Below, one piece after another: positions 52,401 through 64,000 of a stretch of DNA of 64,000 nucleotides. Position numbers and translations under genes: made by a program. The first letter of the stretch is position 1. Every line of letters starts with the position of its first letter. This DNA is from Ceratobasidium sp. AG-K (lineage: Eukaryota; Basidiomycota; Agaricomycetes; Cantharellales; Ceratobasidiaceae). The stretch is from the NCBI GenBank assembly GCA_037039685.1, contig JAWNGF010000010.1:806001-870000 (forward strand), given 5' to 3'. The notes under the pieces were generated by a model. The model had not been told where the DNA came from and did not search any database. It was given only the letters and a program-made list of their open reading frames with translations.

Positions 52401-53161
52401 AAGAGACGGAGCAACAAATTCCGCAAGTTATCCGCGAGCGGTCGTTGAGAGTTGGGCCGAAGCCCGGACAGGGAATATCCTCGCTTGATTCAAAGCAGAA
52501 CCCGTACACGACGCTCGAATATCTATCTTCCCAAACCCCAGTCGTTCCATTTGCTCAGGTTGCAGCAGAGTTCTTTGTAGCACCCCTAATCAACCGATTT
52601 TGGAATCACCTTCAATCTTCGCTTGCGCTTGAAGCATACTCTAGCAATACGTCTGGGATGCGCGTCGGTACAGGAACTGGCCTCATACTCAGTCCTCTCG
52701 TCCTCACCCATCTACTCGGCACACTAGCAGTACTGCTTCACGCCGCGGGGCACGCTCCTGCTTTCTTGCATGTCTTGGCGCCCGAATCTGCCGAGTTAGC
52801 GCTTGCCGTGGGCACCCAACCACTGACTCGTGGCCAGCATCGTAATTCTGGCGAAGGCGCATCTCTCGAGGGAGCCGGGACAGAGGCCGGGGTACTTGCA
52901 GGGGCGCTGGAGTTGGCGCTTACAGTGCTGGACAGTGCCCTCGAGTTGGACAGTGGCCAGGTGTTTGCTCTCGAGCGATCCGACTTACTGCTTGGAATTG
53001 GGCAATGGGCCTCGACAGTATTTGAATCCCTGGATAAAGGAGAGCGTGTTTCGGGGGGAGGTGGAAAGGATGAGGACAAAGCGGCCAGGATTGCGGCGGG
53101 CTTGGTGCTGACATCAGAGAGGATTCTCAGTCGATGGAGAAGATCTATGTCTGTAAGTTAA
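49457..53161 (+). CDS. TEL2: TEL2/TELO2-like telomere length regulation protein
   Basis: Tel2 works with Tti1/Tti2 as an Hsp90 co-chaperone complex that matures PIKK kinases (TOR, ATM/ATR). Seven or so exons: 49457-about 49980 (MATTVQDIIAQLRQP), about 50032-50128 (VREFLAKTCTAAESIIWSMA), 50231-about 50894, about 50962-51810, about 51869-51999, and from about 52069 on. The C-terminal family block is clear: SYLSHRDEAIRRCGMLAAE, EVDSDDESLVGY, KPVYLAELGALL, ENAVNLAYLFMGLQDNFDL, DRFEERRQDVLVALVACCP, then FFHHQYSTAQRFTMLNALAI. The ATG 49457 is preferred over in-frame 49433. The first splice does not join cleanly with standard sites (phase clash after VLRSE), so a small indel or unusual donor is possible. 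The stop at 53161 overlaps a GTAAGT, so a further exon cannot be excluded. Confidence 0.87.
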
Positions 53162-53539
53162 CCCCATATCATATGAGTAACGATGATGGCACCCAAGTAT
53201 ATTGGTTATAATTAACGGTGCATAACAATGTCCGGGCATTCGTTCCAAGCGGCTTACGCTCCTGACAAAAACAATCAAGAAACGCTAGGATCGGACGCTG
53301 AGAGCTAAACCTCCAACTGTATAATCAAACTATATACCTCCACTACCTGCATATCGATGGGGTGTACTTGCACATCAATCTCAAACCCCATGGTATGTCC
53401 GAATAGAAAGAGTATTGAACATACTCGATTTTAATGCGGTCCCGAGCGACTACAACGAGGGAGGGAATCAACTGCGTATTCCACTGATGTGCCTTGGCTT
53501 GCACAAACAAAGGGGTCACATGCAGCGCAAAGGATACAG
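53162..53539. other. Intergenic between convergent genes, nothing recognised
   Basis: Between the TEL2 stop and the 3' end of the minus-strand ORF. Only domain-free short ORFs. Confidence 0.35.
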
Positions 53540-54660
53540 TTATACAGTATTCCAATCAACCCTCGACTCCTGCCATATCTCTGACATTGCCGTTTCGATC
53601 TCATTTTGATGAGATGCTGCTAGCTCGAATAGAATTTCGTCTTTAAACGCCATTCCGCACAAGTTATTGATTCGAACGGAAATAATTTTCTGAATATCGG
53701 TGTAAGATATTGAACTCGATACCCGTTGAGGAGGTTTTTTGTCTGGATTCTGGGAAAGGTGTGCAACCATGAGCTCAATTTGCTGGGTTTTAATTCCCAT
53801 AGTTAGAATACTTGCCGTCCATGTACACTTCAGCTTTGGCTCTGAGTCTGAAGTGGCTTTGACAATGCACTCTTTGAGAACATTTCCGAGCGAATACCAG
53901 ATTGCCAGGCTCCAAAGCTCTCTTGGATCCAGCTCAAGGTTCAGATCGCTACCCTTATTCTTTAGATCAATCAGCAGCTGTATTGTTGCCAATCGAAGTT
54001 CTCCAGGACGGCAATCTGGAAAGTCATCGGCGATATTCTTGATCGACTCTTCTAGCTCTGAAACAACACGGATCTCCGCTTCGGAGCGGACATCAAGCTT
54101 CCCGACCATATTCAAGGCATTTGAGCCCCATCCTTTAATATCGAGTGGGCTCTCGGTACCTTTGCTATCTTTAAGCCTCATCGAAATGTGCTCTAGAAAT
54201 GGTCCAGCAATTTGTGCAATGTTTGCAAGCTGGTTTGGAGCATATTCCATGGGTTTCAGTGCTTTTTGAATGGGCACGAGTGGTTTGGGGAGCTTCGAGG
54301 TCCCTCTAGAGTTGGCAACGTAGACTTCTGCAGCAGCACGTGCTCATTTTACGACTCGCTTCACCCCAAGAGGAAACAGACGAGCGCCAAGAGCCACTTG
54401 GGAGTATTGAATCTGTTCGGCCAGGGAGTGGCTGGGTACGAAGTTATTTGAATTACTCAGTCGACTTTGCTTGATGTTTCGGTTGGTTTGCAGCAATGCG
54501 TCCTTGAAAGGTTCCCACATTTGCGAGCTAAGGTATACCGCCGGCAAACGGTTAAACTCTCGTCTAATCCTCCATTCAATATCTTCGGATAGGCCCAACC
54601 GATAAACGGTATCGCCATGCGGCGACAACTCTGTTCCCGGATAGGAAAGCCCATTATTAT
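53540..54660 (-). CDS. Unrecognised helical protein, one in-frame stop
   Basis: A long frame from about 54650 to 53540, interrupted only by TGA at 54346-54344 (KRVVK stop ARAAAEVYVANS). Without it the frame is continuous from TVYRLGLSEDIEWRIRREFN to VDWNTV, about 350 aa. A 25-nt GTAAAA...GCAG intron could be drawn across the stop but is too short to trust; CGA-to-TGA decay (Arg expected) is an alternative. The 53540-54277 part alone starts with a good MPIQKALKPMEYAPNQ. It is rich in amphipathic helix (EIRVVSELEESIKNIADDF, ELWSLAIWYSLGNVLKE), with no domain I recognise. The N-terminal exon is not resolved. It could be a lineage-specific gene or early pseudogene. Confidence 0.5.
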
Positions 54661-54804
54661 CAACGTGCTAGGTCATCCATGCTGGGCTCGATTGCCAGCA
54701 AAAACACCGCTGAGGTTGGTTATCGTTTGTGACCTTTAGGTTGAGATTCAAATAGCTTATCCCCATATGTGCATACACTAAGTCTATATTGAACGTTCGG
54801 CTAA

Positions 54805-55215
54805 CTAAGGGGGTATGTAGGTCTGTGAACGATCAAGGCAAACATCAAGCATTTGAACCTCAGCGGTATCCACCTGTTGGACACGCCTAGGAGGCGTGAT
54901 GAAAGAGAAGAGATGAGGATTGGCTATCGGCAATACGCGACTACATAGGTCCTCAGACCCTGCCCCTGATCCCCTACTACACTGTATATATCCCACAGGG
55001 TACATTAAAATAGACGGACGCTGTGTCCCTATAATCAACATCCTCCTTAGCAAAATCCCTGAAGTGTCTCGAAACAACTCTGGTGATGTCACAGAGCTCT
55101 CTGCAGCATTGTGAGCCGACCATAGTTTTGCCGACGTCCTCTTGTGTCGTTTTGCATATAATTTCATGCGTTCTTTCATATTGCCATCTACATCTCCCAA
55201 CCATAGCTTCGCCAA
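54805..55215 (-). CDS. Unrecognised ORF 3' of the helicase
   Basis: 136-aa frame, Lys/Arg-rich at first (GNMKERMKLYAKRHKRTSAK), with no domain. It lies directly downstream of the helicase on the same strand and is in frame with AVKIDEVW just before a TAA, so it may be a leftover or alternative C-terminal exon of that gene. It has no ATG at its left end (the first codon is TTG). Low support as a separate gene. Confidence 0.25.
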   Translation of the reverse strand: MAKLWLGDVDGNMKERMKLYAKRHKRTSAKLWSAHNAAESSVTSPELFRDTSGILLRRMLIIGTQRPSILMYPVGYIQCSRGSGAGSEDLCSRVLPIANPHLFSFITPPRRVQQVDTAEVQMLDVCLDRSQTYIPP

Positions 55216-55234
55216 TTACCAGACCTCATCGATC

Positions 55235-58200
55235 TTAACCGCCAATACTAAATGCAATTTGTAGGGGTTTACGTACAGGAACACCCCGAACATCAGTCAA
55301 TGGCCTTTGGACTGAGGGTCTGGCGTTTGTTTCTTGCCTAGTATCCGTTGAAATAGGAGTAGATTTCCCCGGTTAAGATCTGGTGGCTGATCATGGTGGA
55401 GATCCTAAACATTTTATAAGCCCGAAATTTCTAGTCATAAGTTAATTGACTCACTGAGCTCATGTCTTTGATAAAGTCGGAGACGTATAGTGTCAATGGC
55501 ATTTTATCATCTAGGCGAAACACCCTGTATGAGTCTGATGGGATCTCCTAGTATAAATCGGTTCGGGAGAGCGGGGTAGCTTACCTTTACGTCCAGTCAT
55601 TTTGACATCCGAGAAAGTCATATAGAGCAAGCATTGCGCTCGCGTACACGCAACGTAGAGAAGTCTCCTGGAATGTGGTTGAGCGAGCGGATTTTCGCGC
55701 GAACAACAGATGACGAACCTCTCCTCATCTGTATCGTCAGCATGAACGTTCGGATACACCCCATCTACCACTAATTACCCGTTTTTAATACATCATATCG
55801 TACAGAATTGCTGATTCTCTAACCTTCAGGCACAAAAACAACTGGCCACTCCAACCCTTTAGCCGAATGACAAGTCAGCAAAGTAACTTCCTGTCATCCA
55901 CATTAGTTTCAAACTAAGTAAACCCTTTCGCGCTTAAACTGACCCCAGTGTCTTCATCTGGCGGTCTGGATAGGCTAGACATGAAGTCAAAAAACGCATA
56001 CAGCGAGCCTCGAGGACTTTATCCAAATATATTGAGTTGATTATACACGTAGCACTATAAAAACTTACTCTGCGTTGCCACTGGCCTTGAAGTTCCCCGC
56101 ATAATCCATCAATTTACGAATATTCCATTCGGGCCATTTCAGTCCAGCTTCTCCATATATGCGCTGCAAGTAGGTCATATAACCGGTTGATTGCAAAATC
56201 TCTTGAAGGAGATTGGCTGGTGTCTCGCCCTGTTTCATCACATCATGCGCCAAGTAAGCGTAAAGCACCTCGGACAGTAAGCTAAGCGACTAACCCCGGA
56301 AAGTAGATCCCTCAATTTAGCTAGTAGTTGTACGAGTTTTGTGGCGACTTCATATAGTGAGGGCTTATTTGATTTACGCTTCCCACCCGGGTGTGCAGCT
56401 CTAGGGTCACCCCGCTCGTGGATCTGCTCGATAATGTCGTACATGGTCAACTTGTGTTCGATTGACCTGTCCATCAAGTCTCCTACGATCTAACCAGGAT
56501 GGAATCGCATCGGCACGAGCACGTAGGATCATGCTCAAGTTTCGTACCTTCTTATTCAGTTCAAGCGGGCCCATGAGTGCGCGGATAAGCATGGGGGTAT
56601 GTGTGGGGTTCAGCGCTAGTCGAAGAAATGCCATCAGGTCCCTTACTTCCATCCTATCGTTAAGAGTTTTTTCTGGAAGCCATCGGAACGGAACACCGTG
56701 TTTTTTTAGCGCGCCAATAAACTCCCAAGGCGAGTGGTTGTATCGGACTGGGAAGCAACAATTTACCATCAGCTTCATCTGATTAGAAGGATGCGGGCGT
56801 CAGTAAACTACTCACAAAGTATCGCACATTTCCCATACCCCAGCAATCCTTCCGACTTTTCAACAATTCGCTTTATTTCACTTGCAATAAAATCTGATTC
56901 CCCCTGCATATCGGAGAAAACTTTTCAAGAATACCTTAGGGCCGTTAGGGGAATGTGATGTAAAGAGTGTCTTTGGAGGTCGTGTCGTGTCTAAATCGCG
57001 AAGTGGGCATGAGAGGGAATTGAAAATATTCAAATACGCACCCTGTGAAATGACGCTGACGGCAGCATCAATAACCGAAGCAGTTGACCGGTAGTTCTCC
57101 TCCAAGTATATTGCTGTGGTCTGGGGCAAATCTAAAGGTAAATGGGATGAGTGTGAAACCGCCCCACCAATTCGTTGTACTAGCCCGTTGTCATCCGCTC
57201 AAAAACCGAGTTATCTTTAGAGCACATTCAATGTTAGAGTAAATAAACATTGACGTGTCCAAACTCTTACCTGCGCCTCTCCATCCGTAAACTTTTGAAC
57301 AAGGTTAGTGCAACAATTGGACGGTAAGCAAAATTCATTAACTGGATTGGTCAGGATCTCCAACCACGCTAACGCAACTCCGGGTTACTTTGAAAAGTTG
57401 TCGAACTATAAGATACTGGAGGGTGCTTGTGTCTTGGCTACCGCACACGATTTTGCTGAGTGGTTAAACGCGTACGGGGTGAAACAATCTGTACAAACTT
57501 ACAACTCATCAACCAGTACATGTCTCAGTTCCTTGATTTCTCGAGCCCAGGGTACGGCTTGTATCACATCTAGGCCTTTAATTAGCAGATCCGTGAAGTC
57601 TAATGCTTCTGACTTGGAAAGTACGAAGGAATATTCATCGAGTATCTTCTGTATCATGTCGGGGTCATACAATGGATCATTTCTTTTGTAGGTTGCTCTT
57701 CCGCTGTCGCCCTTATCGCGTTGCCCCTCGAGGATTTCCTCAAGGGAGCAAGTAGGGTCGACTCTCTGTCTCTCCTTGACAATAGCTACTAATTCGGCAA
57801 CTTGGCCTGCTCGTCCAACCAAGTTCGGGTGATGCTTCCCGGCAATAAGGTCGATGAGAAGTTCACTGCGAGACTCACTAAGCACCAGATCAAATGACAG
57901 GAATTCTAACTTGCCATTCCTCTTCATCCCATATCGCGAATTTGGGGCCCACACCGATAATTGCTCCATAGGATCGCAGATACCTGAGGGTAATTGAGGT
58001 TAAGATTTAAAGCAGCCAAATAACAAGTAGCAATTAGGGCTTACCGTGCACAAAGTGAATGGAAAGTGCCGAGCTTAAGCTCATCGGTTGGCTTACTACC
58101 AATGTAGCCTGTTAATCGAGACTTCATTTCTCTAGAAGCTTTCTTGGTAAAAGTTACCGCGCAGATTGACGAGGGGGGGAAGGAGTGGTCGAGGACAAAC

Positions 58201-58479
58201 TCGGCGATGCGTGACGTTAACACGCGAGTCTTGCCGGTGCCAGGTCCAGCGAGGATTTGTAGGGAGGTATCAGGAGGAAATAATACGGCTAATACACATT
58301 GTAAGCCACGTTAATTTTTTTCGAAATGTTGAGGCCCACATACCTCGACGTTGGGACTCATTGAGACCTTCAAGATGCGAGGCTCTTCGATTGCTTGAAT
58401 TGGAGTAATATTGGTAGCTTCCATACAATAGGTGTCTCGAGCGAGTATAACCCGAACTCGGTCTCAGGATCTTCATCAT
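55235..58479 (-). CDS. UvrD/Srs2-like superfamily 1A DNA helicase
   Basis: 3'-5' ATP-dependent helicase of the UvrD/Rep/Srs2 type; the fungal family member Srs2 strips Rad51 and limits recombination. About ten short exons. From ATG 58479: LNESQRRAV (Q motif), AGPGTGKTRVL (Walker A), VTFTKKASREMKSRL (Ia), GTFHSLCAR, a VDEFQDT Walker B formed by splicing across 57502-about 57460, VVGDPDQSIYGWRGA (III, spliced), YLEENYRSTASV (IV), RYNHSPWEFIGALKKHGVPF, DRMEVRDLMAFLRLALNP, LLTCHSAKGLEWPVVFVPEG (V) and RRLLYVACTRAQCLLY (VI). A likely one-base disturbance occurs near 56908 (between FLKS and DMQGESDFIASEIKR). The C-terminal exons are uncertain; the stop at 55235 follows RPLTDVRGVPVRKPL. It shares a 300-bp divergent promoter with RMT2. 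Confidence 0.85.
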
Positions 58480-58781
58480 GACTACTAATATTAGTGCTTC
58501 AATCGAGTAATTGCTCCCTGGTTATTCAATCATCAAGCCACAGTTTGCCACTTGAAGAACGCCGATGTCCAAGCTTAAGCCAACAACGGCCGGGAGTTTT
58601 GTGGTCGCGTACTTGAAGTATTTGGAGCGTCTGTTTGATCTACTGGTTCAAAGTCAATAGATTGTTGGGCTTGGACTTCAAGTGAAAGGTACCTTATCCG
58701 GCGGTAGTGGGCAAGTTCAGGTCTGGAATTGGGAATAGTCACGTGACTGAAGTCAACAATCACAAACTTCATAAAACGACG
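58480..58781. promoter_or_regulatory. Bidirectional promoter, helicase / RMT2
   Basis: 302 bp between the divergent start codons at 58479 (minus) and 58782 (plus). It contains GTCACGTGAC (58738-58747), a perfect palindrome around a CACGTG core, 35 bp before the RMT2 ATG. Shared control is inferred from the spacing alone. Confidence 0.5.
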
Positions 58782-60364
58782 ATGGCTTCATCTCTCAAGA
58801 CGACCGTATCCGACCCCAATGATACGAACGTAGAATTAGAAAATGGCTGCTCCGGACCCTCCAAAAAGTCCTTTTCCTCACGGGATGAGAGGGTCCTTCA
58901 TGCTCTCGGAGCTGAGCTCTTGACCTCTGCTGGCCTTGCCAATGTCCCTCGCGTTCGGGCACTAATCAAAGGCAATGCGCCTGTCTGGTTCCAAGATCCG
59001 ACCACCGGATGGGGGGTGCTTCACTTTGCAATCGCGGGAGATGGGACTGGAATCGCCAGAGATAGGAAGGATGTACTCACTTGCGTGGAGGAGCTGCTCG
59101 AAGCGGGAGCGGTATGGAACGCGGGTAAGCTTGGGCTCGATAAATTTGATGTATATTTATTGAACATCGTATCAGTTGATGAGCTTGGAAACTCTCCTGG
59201 AGATGTTGCTTTGTCTCTCAACGACTCGGAATCTTACGAGTTGGTTCGAGATGCAGGCCTCCGATCAGGTACGCATTTTGAAATGAAATTTGTTTGCAAA
59301 CTTAGACACCACCCGACAGAATTTGCGCTTCATGCTCTCCAGTCTAAAATATCCCTAAAGGTTCTACGAGAAGAGGATAATACTGCGGCTGGGTCTACAG
59401 AGGAATACTTGAAATCCAAGTTGATATATCGTACTGATAGCAATGGGCAAGAAATTGTGGTAGTGGATGCTGGTGGAGAGGAAGTGGGCGTCATGATGGG
59501 GTGGGAACGGCCAATCAGTGAGTTTATGGGCCGAGTGCTACCAAGCACTGATTTGAGTAATTTGGGTTCGGTTGAATGCAGTGGAAGCCACGGTGCGCGC
59601 TCTATGTCCTTCAGAGGCTGAAGCGGACGGGAAGGGTCCAATTGTCTTGAACGTTGGGTTTGGACTAGGAATCGTAAGTTAATATCCGTCGTGCAGTGAC
59701 AGCTAGGAGTCTCTGTTACGAAACTAATCATCATGCACCGATTTCGTCTAGATCGATTCCCTTTTCCAATCTCTCACTCCCCCTCCTTCCCGACACGTAA
59801 TTATCGAGCCCCATCCAGACGTCTTGGCACATATGCGCTCTACCGGATGGTATAACAAGCTTGGAGTCGAGGTTTTTGAAGGCCGGTGGCAGGATTTCGT
59901 AAACTCTGAAAAGATTGGAGAACTAATTGGAGAAGAGGGCGGGTTTGATGTAGTTTATACGGATACCTTTTCCGAGGGATATGACGGTATGTGATGGAGA
60001 TCAAATCGGAACCACGATGTTCACAGAAGCCTAGATTTGTACGAGTTTTTTGAACACCTTGGAGAACTAATGCGCGGAGAAGATTCAAGGTTTAGCTTTT
60101 TCAACGGACTTGGCGCCACAAGTAGGTATCCCTCCAAACTCGACTCCTTTGAAAGAATAATTAATATCCCCTCACCCAGACGCTACCTTTTATGACGTTT
60201 ATACCAAACTCTCCGCACTGCACCTCGAGGACATGGCTCTCTCGACAACCTGGGAGGATGTGGATGCTCACGCCGCGTCGGAGGGTCAAGGTGCATGGGG
60301 TGAAACAAGAAAATACTTTTCATTGCCGTTATATAGGATGCCGATTTGTCGACCCTTCCAGTGA
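58782..60364 (+). CDS. RMT2: Protein arginine N-methyltransferase 2 (RMT2 type)
   Basis: Fungal type IV arginine methyltransferase that modifies the delta-nitrogen of Arg in ribosomal protein L12. Exons: 58782-about 59124, about 59176-59268, about 59320-59515, about 59582-59669, then three more to 60364. N-terminal ankyrin-like part (WFQDPTTGWGVLHFAIAGDG, LLEAGAVWNAVDELGNSPGDVALS), then EEYLKSKLIY, EVGVMMGWERPIMEATV, AdoMet motif LNVGFGLGI, IIEPHPDVLAHM, WQDF, GGFDVVYTDTFSEGY, FFNGLGATNATFYDVY and a C-terminal RKYFSLPLYRMP. The first two introns are both 51 bp and contain no in-frame stop, so retention would insert 17 residues. Stop TGA 60362-60364. Intact. Confidence 0.93.
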
Positions 60365-60516
60365 CGATATGAACTTCGTAGCGGCCAAATAATGAATAGA
60401 ATTGATCAACTATATATAAGACGCTTCGGGAGCTGAACAGTGTGGCTACTTATGTTACGCATGTAAATGTCTGGAATTCAAGCCCTTCATCAGTCGACTC
60501 GAAGGATGTAGGTAGA

Positions 60517-61537
60517 TCAAGGGGCGCTTACCACCTCAGGATATGCACCGATGGCGCTCGTGAATGCAGCCTTATCACCGGTGATTGCGAATGTCTCTGA
60601 GAAATTGTGCAATCAGTTAGTACCTGTGACGTTGAAAGTTGAACCGGACTCACTCTGGTCAGCTGCGTACAGTATATAGTTCGGCGAGATCGACGAGTCC
60701 GAGTTGACCCACTGAGGGACGATCTTCTTGCCAGATGGAGTGTATTTCCATATCGCACTTTCGATTTTGCTATCAAAGTCGTTTACGGCGTCGAAGGAGT
60801 TGGCACCATCCGCGGGAGCAGAGCCGGCGGTTGTCTGAGCAGTACCGCCAATATAGATATAACTGGATGGATGTCAATTTTTACACGCTCTCTTTATTCC
60901 CAGGCCCGGACTTACTTGTAACTGCCAGGGCCGAGATTATTTGACTCGTCAGAGGAGAATCCAGCGACTAAAACAAACACTAGCGTCAGACCAAACAATG
61001 GCATTGGTTCAATGTCTCGACTTACTGCCTCCAAAGTAAGGATATGTAGTGTTCCCGTTGACTACGGTAAGACCCAAACGGGTCGACTCGGTTAGCGCCG
61101 TATCATAAGAGAACCGGACTTGAAGTGCATTTGTAGTCGAGGATTGGAGCGTTCCATATTCTCCCCACTGGTTGAGGGTCCGCGAAATGTACCCGAGGGT
61201 GGAAGAGCTCGTTTTTACTTGGATTCTGCAAGTTATTCTGAATCGTTGCGTTTCAGGGCCACATATGAATGGAGATACGAGCTGCGTACTGTGATAGTGC
61301 TCGGGTCGTGATGGAATCACCAACGGTAGCTCGGACGGGGATCTTGGCTATCGTGAGTTAAACTAACTGGTAAATTGAAGAACAATATTCGAGAGACGAA
61401 CCGGAGGTTTTTTTGAGCGAGAGATTTTGTATGTCCGCCGGAGTGGGGTTGAGTGGTAGAAATCCACGGGGTGAGGGAGTCCCAGACGCCAAGTTCACCA
61501 AAAGGGCGCCGAATGCAAAAATCAGGTTCAAGTACAT
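60517..61537 (-). CDS. Secreted protein of unknown function
   Basis: Five or six exons from ATG 61537. Signal peptide MYLNLIFAFGALLVNLASG, then TPSPRGFLPLNPTPADIQ and, after splicing, AKIPVRATVGDSIT, IQVKTSSSTLGYISRTLNQW, LQVRFSYDTALTESTRLGLTV, VAGFSSDESNNLGPGSY, YIYIGGTAQTTAGSAP and IESAIWKYTPSGKKIVPQWVN, ending AIGAYPEVVSAP at 60517. Composition (Ser/Thr/Gly, alternating beta-like strands, no Cys cluster) resembles a secreted beta-sandwich protein, but I recognise no family. The last codons overlap GGTAAGC, so an extra 3' exon is possible. About 150 bp separate its end from the RMT2 stop (convergent). Confidence 0.7.
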
Positions 61538-61656
61538 GTCGAGCTCAACGTGGGAGGGGGATACCTAGACCAGTTGTCAATACCTACCCCGCCTTGATAT
61601 TAAAGCACACATACACCACTCGTCCTCGATCGGATAGCCATAGAAGCCAGACAATT

Positions 61657-61782
61657 ATGCCTTGGCTGACCCAGCAAACGCATTCCTCCTCCCTGAAACT
61701 TCTCAATCTAGCCATTGCATCCTTCTATCTGTGGGAAGCCATGCGGGCGCAGGTCGACCCTGCAGTTGTTCCTGGAGGATGA
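61657..61782 (+). CDS. Possible 41-aa membrane micro-protein
   Basis: MPWLTQQTHSSSLKLLNLAIASFYLW followed by a short polar tail ending VVPGG. One hydrophobic segment could span a membrane. It lies divergently 120 bp from the secreted-protein start. There is no paralogue or domain; chance is a real alternative. Confidence 0.25.
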   Translation: MPWLTQQTHSSSLKLLNLAIASFYLWEAMRAQVDPAVVPGG

Positions 61783-62467
61783 ATACAAGACAATCCGGGG
61801 ACATATCGGTGTATTAGTTGGAAGATGTGTATTATGAGAAATGTAACCTTTGTTCGACACCCGGAAAGGAAAGTCTTGAGGATTGAGAAGCAGGGAATAT
61901 CCAAGAGTACAAATCCATGTGCGGGGTGAGGGATCCATTTCATTATCCAAGTTATGAGCACGAGTATTTGTGTACATGCCGACAACCAGGCTGGGATGCT
62001 GTCTGCCAACTAGGTTCTCGCCAGGTGGGACTTGGATCGCGTGGTGCCCAATATGAAAAACATGGCATGATCGAATCGGGTAGGATACAATAGAGGTTTT
62101 TTACAGGAATATTTACGAAGGTTTGGTTCAACAATTTCAAGTGGTTACAGCGACCGTGGGTTCGTAGACCAAAGAAGCGGGTGGCGCGAACTGTGGTGGC
62201 GAGCCGGGAGCAACACAGCACGTGACTCATCCCGGCTCGGTCGAATTGCATCCGGTCACCTCTGGTCATCAACCCATCCGTCGTCGACGCCGTAGCGCAA
62301 GGTGAGCATACAATAGATTGATGGCCGTGGGGTCTGTGTACTCGATGGAACTCTCCCCGTCTTGGAAATCGCGTCTCAAGTCGACGTGAATTGGCCGGAT
62401 GGAACATCACGCATCGGATGGACAGTAGCTGATATCCAATCATCAGACTCTCCGACCTCCCATAAAA
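61783..62467. other. RPS3 upstream region, no gene seen
   Basis: Contains overlapping domain-free ORFs on the minus strand (61708-62009, 61952-62593). The latter runs into RPS3 exon 1 and is a shadow. GCACGTGAC occurs at about 62219-62227. Confidence 0.4.
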
Positions 62468-63536
<1,069 letters not shown>

Positions 63537-63859
63537 ACCGGTTTTGTTTCGTTGTGTATATCGATGTATCATGCTCTCCTCGCCTGTTGAATATGCACCT
63601 TTATGTGAACATCATTTCTATCCGCCCGGAAAGCTCCCTTGTAAGGAGCCAATTAGGCACTGGTTAAAAACTGGAAAGTTTTGGAAATAAGCGCCTGAGA
63701 GATATGCGTCAGTCTTACGTCAGCCAGTTTTCGATCTCTGGTTTGATCGTCTGCATCCATCGTGCTCCCCTCTCCACCGACTCATCCCTTGAGCGATTGG
63801 TTCTCTTCTGGAAATTTGTCCCTGAGGATAAAACTGGAAACATTACTGCTTAGTCTAGG
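63537..63859. other. RPS3 3' region and next promoter
   Basis: The 63478-63690 frame overlaps the last RPS3 exon and is a shadow. Nothing else recognised. Confidence 0.35.
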
Positions 63860-64000
63860 ATGGTACTTCCAATGCGCTTCTCGAGGCCACTCAACAGCTC
63901 GCTCTCACCCAGGCTAATTTCGAGTTCACATCGAGCATTTCTCCAACCACAAACTCTTGTCCCGCGACTAGGCTCACACTACTCTACCCCTGCATCTTCG
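63860..64000 (+). CDS. 5' end of a probable mitochondrial protein (cut by window edge)
   Basis: An ATG at 63860 opens 47 codons with no stop to the window end: MVLPMRFSRPLNSSLSPRLI, then SSSHRAFLQPQTLVPRLGSH and YSTPASS. It is rich in Arg and Ser, lacks acidic residues and has amphipathic spacing, with a GSHYSTPA-like processing region. This is a typical matrix-targeting presequence. The mature protein lies outside the window, so its identity is unknown. Confidence 0.55.
   Translation, partial: MVLPMRFSRPLNSSLSPRLISSSHRAFLQPQTLVPRLGSHYSTPASS

Overview
The window is nuclear DNA of a filamentous fungus, most probably an agaricomycete basidiomycete; a Rhizoctonia/Ceratobasidiaceae relative is my best guess, by inference only. 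Genes carry many introns of about 45-60 bp with GTRNGT/YAG ends, lie close together on both strands, and include fungal housekeeping genes (INO1, TEL2, RMT2, RPS3). The repeats are Ty3/gypsy chromodomain LTR retrotransposons.

Layout. 0.3-3.5 kb: INO1 (minus) and a small putative secreted protein (minus). 3.9-8.1 kb: a decayed SET-domain copy followed by a nearly intact TPR+SET gene that carries one G-run frameshift. 8.7-29.7 kb: a third TPR+SET paralogue split into pieces by a retrotransposon nest. Element A (9620-23973) carries a younger complete element B (10725-17946) in its gag. The deletion derivative C (24200-27077) carries solo LTR D (25098-25570). Solo LTRs E (27614-28069) and F (28101-28654) sit 31 bp apart. 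Target-site duplications (TSDs) support B, C, E and F. The whole nest except young B is strikingly CpG-poor.

29.7-45 kb: an accessory region holding a secreted M14A carboxypeptidase and an expanded family of tiny single-exon glycine-rich proteins. Two start MSDEE/MTDEE. Five start MGCxxSKA, an N-myristoylation/palmitoylation signal, and four of these share a conserved promoter module ending in a CATATAA box. One MGC copy is decayed.

45.1-64 kb: ordinary genes. They are a 17-exon protein with a C-terminal kinase-like domain that lacks key catalytic residues, TEL2, one or two unrecognised minus-strand ORFs, a UvrD/Srs2-like helicase divergently paired with RMT2, a secreted protein of unknown function, RPS3, and the 5' end of a probable mitochondrial protein.

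Most interesting: the two autonomous retroelement families each have a 12-nt primer-binding segment that is the exact complement of the predicted 5' end of their own transcript (Tf1-like self-priming). Both also carry an extra ORF downstream of the chromodomain, in another frame from pol. The two LTRs of B differ at six sites, all CpG transitions. The dual-acylated glycine-rich gene family with its shared promoter looks undescribed to me.
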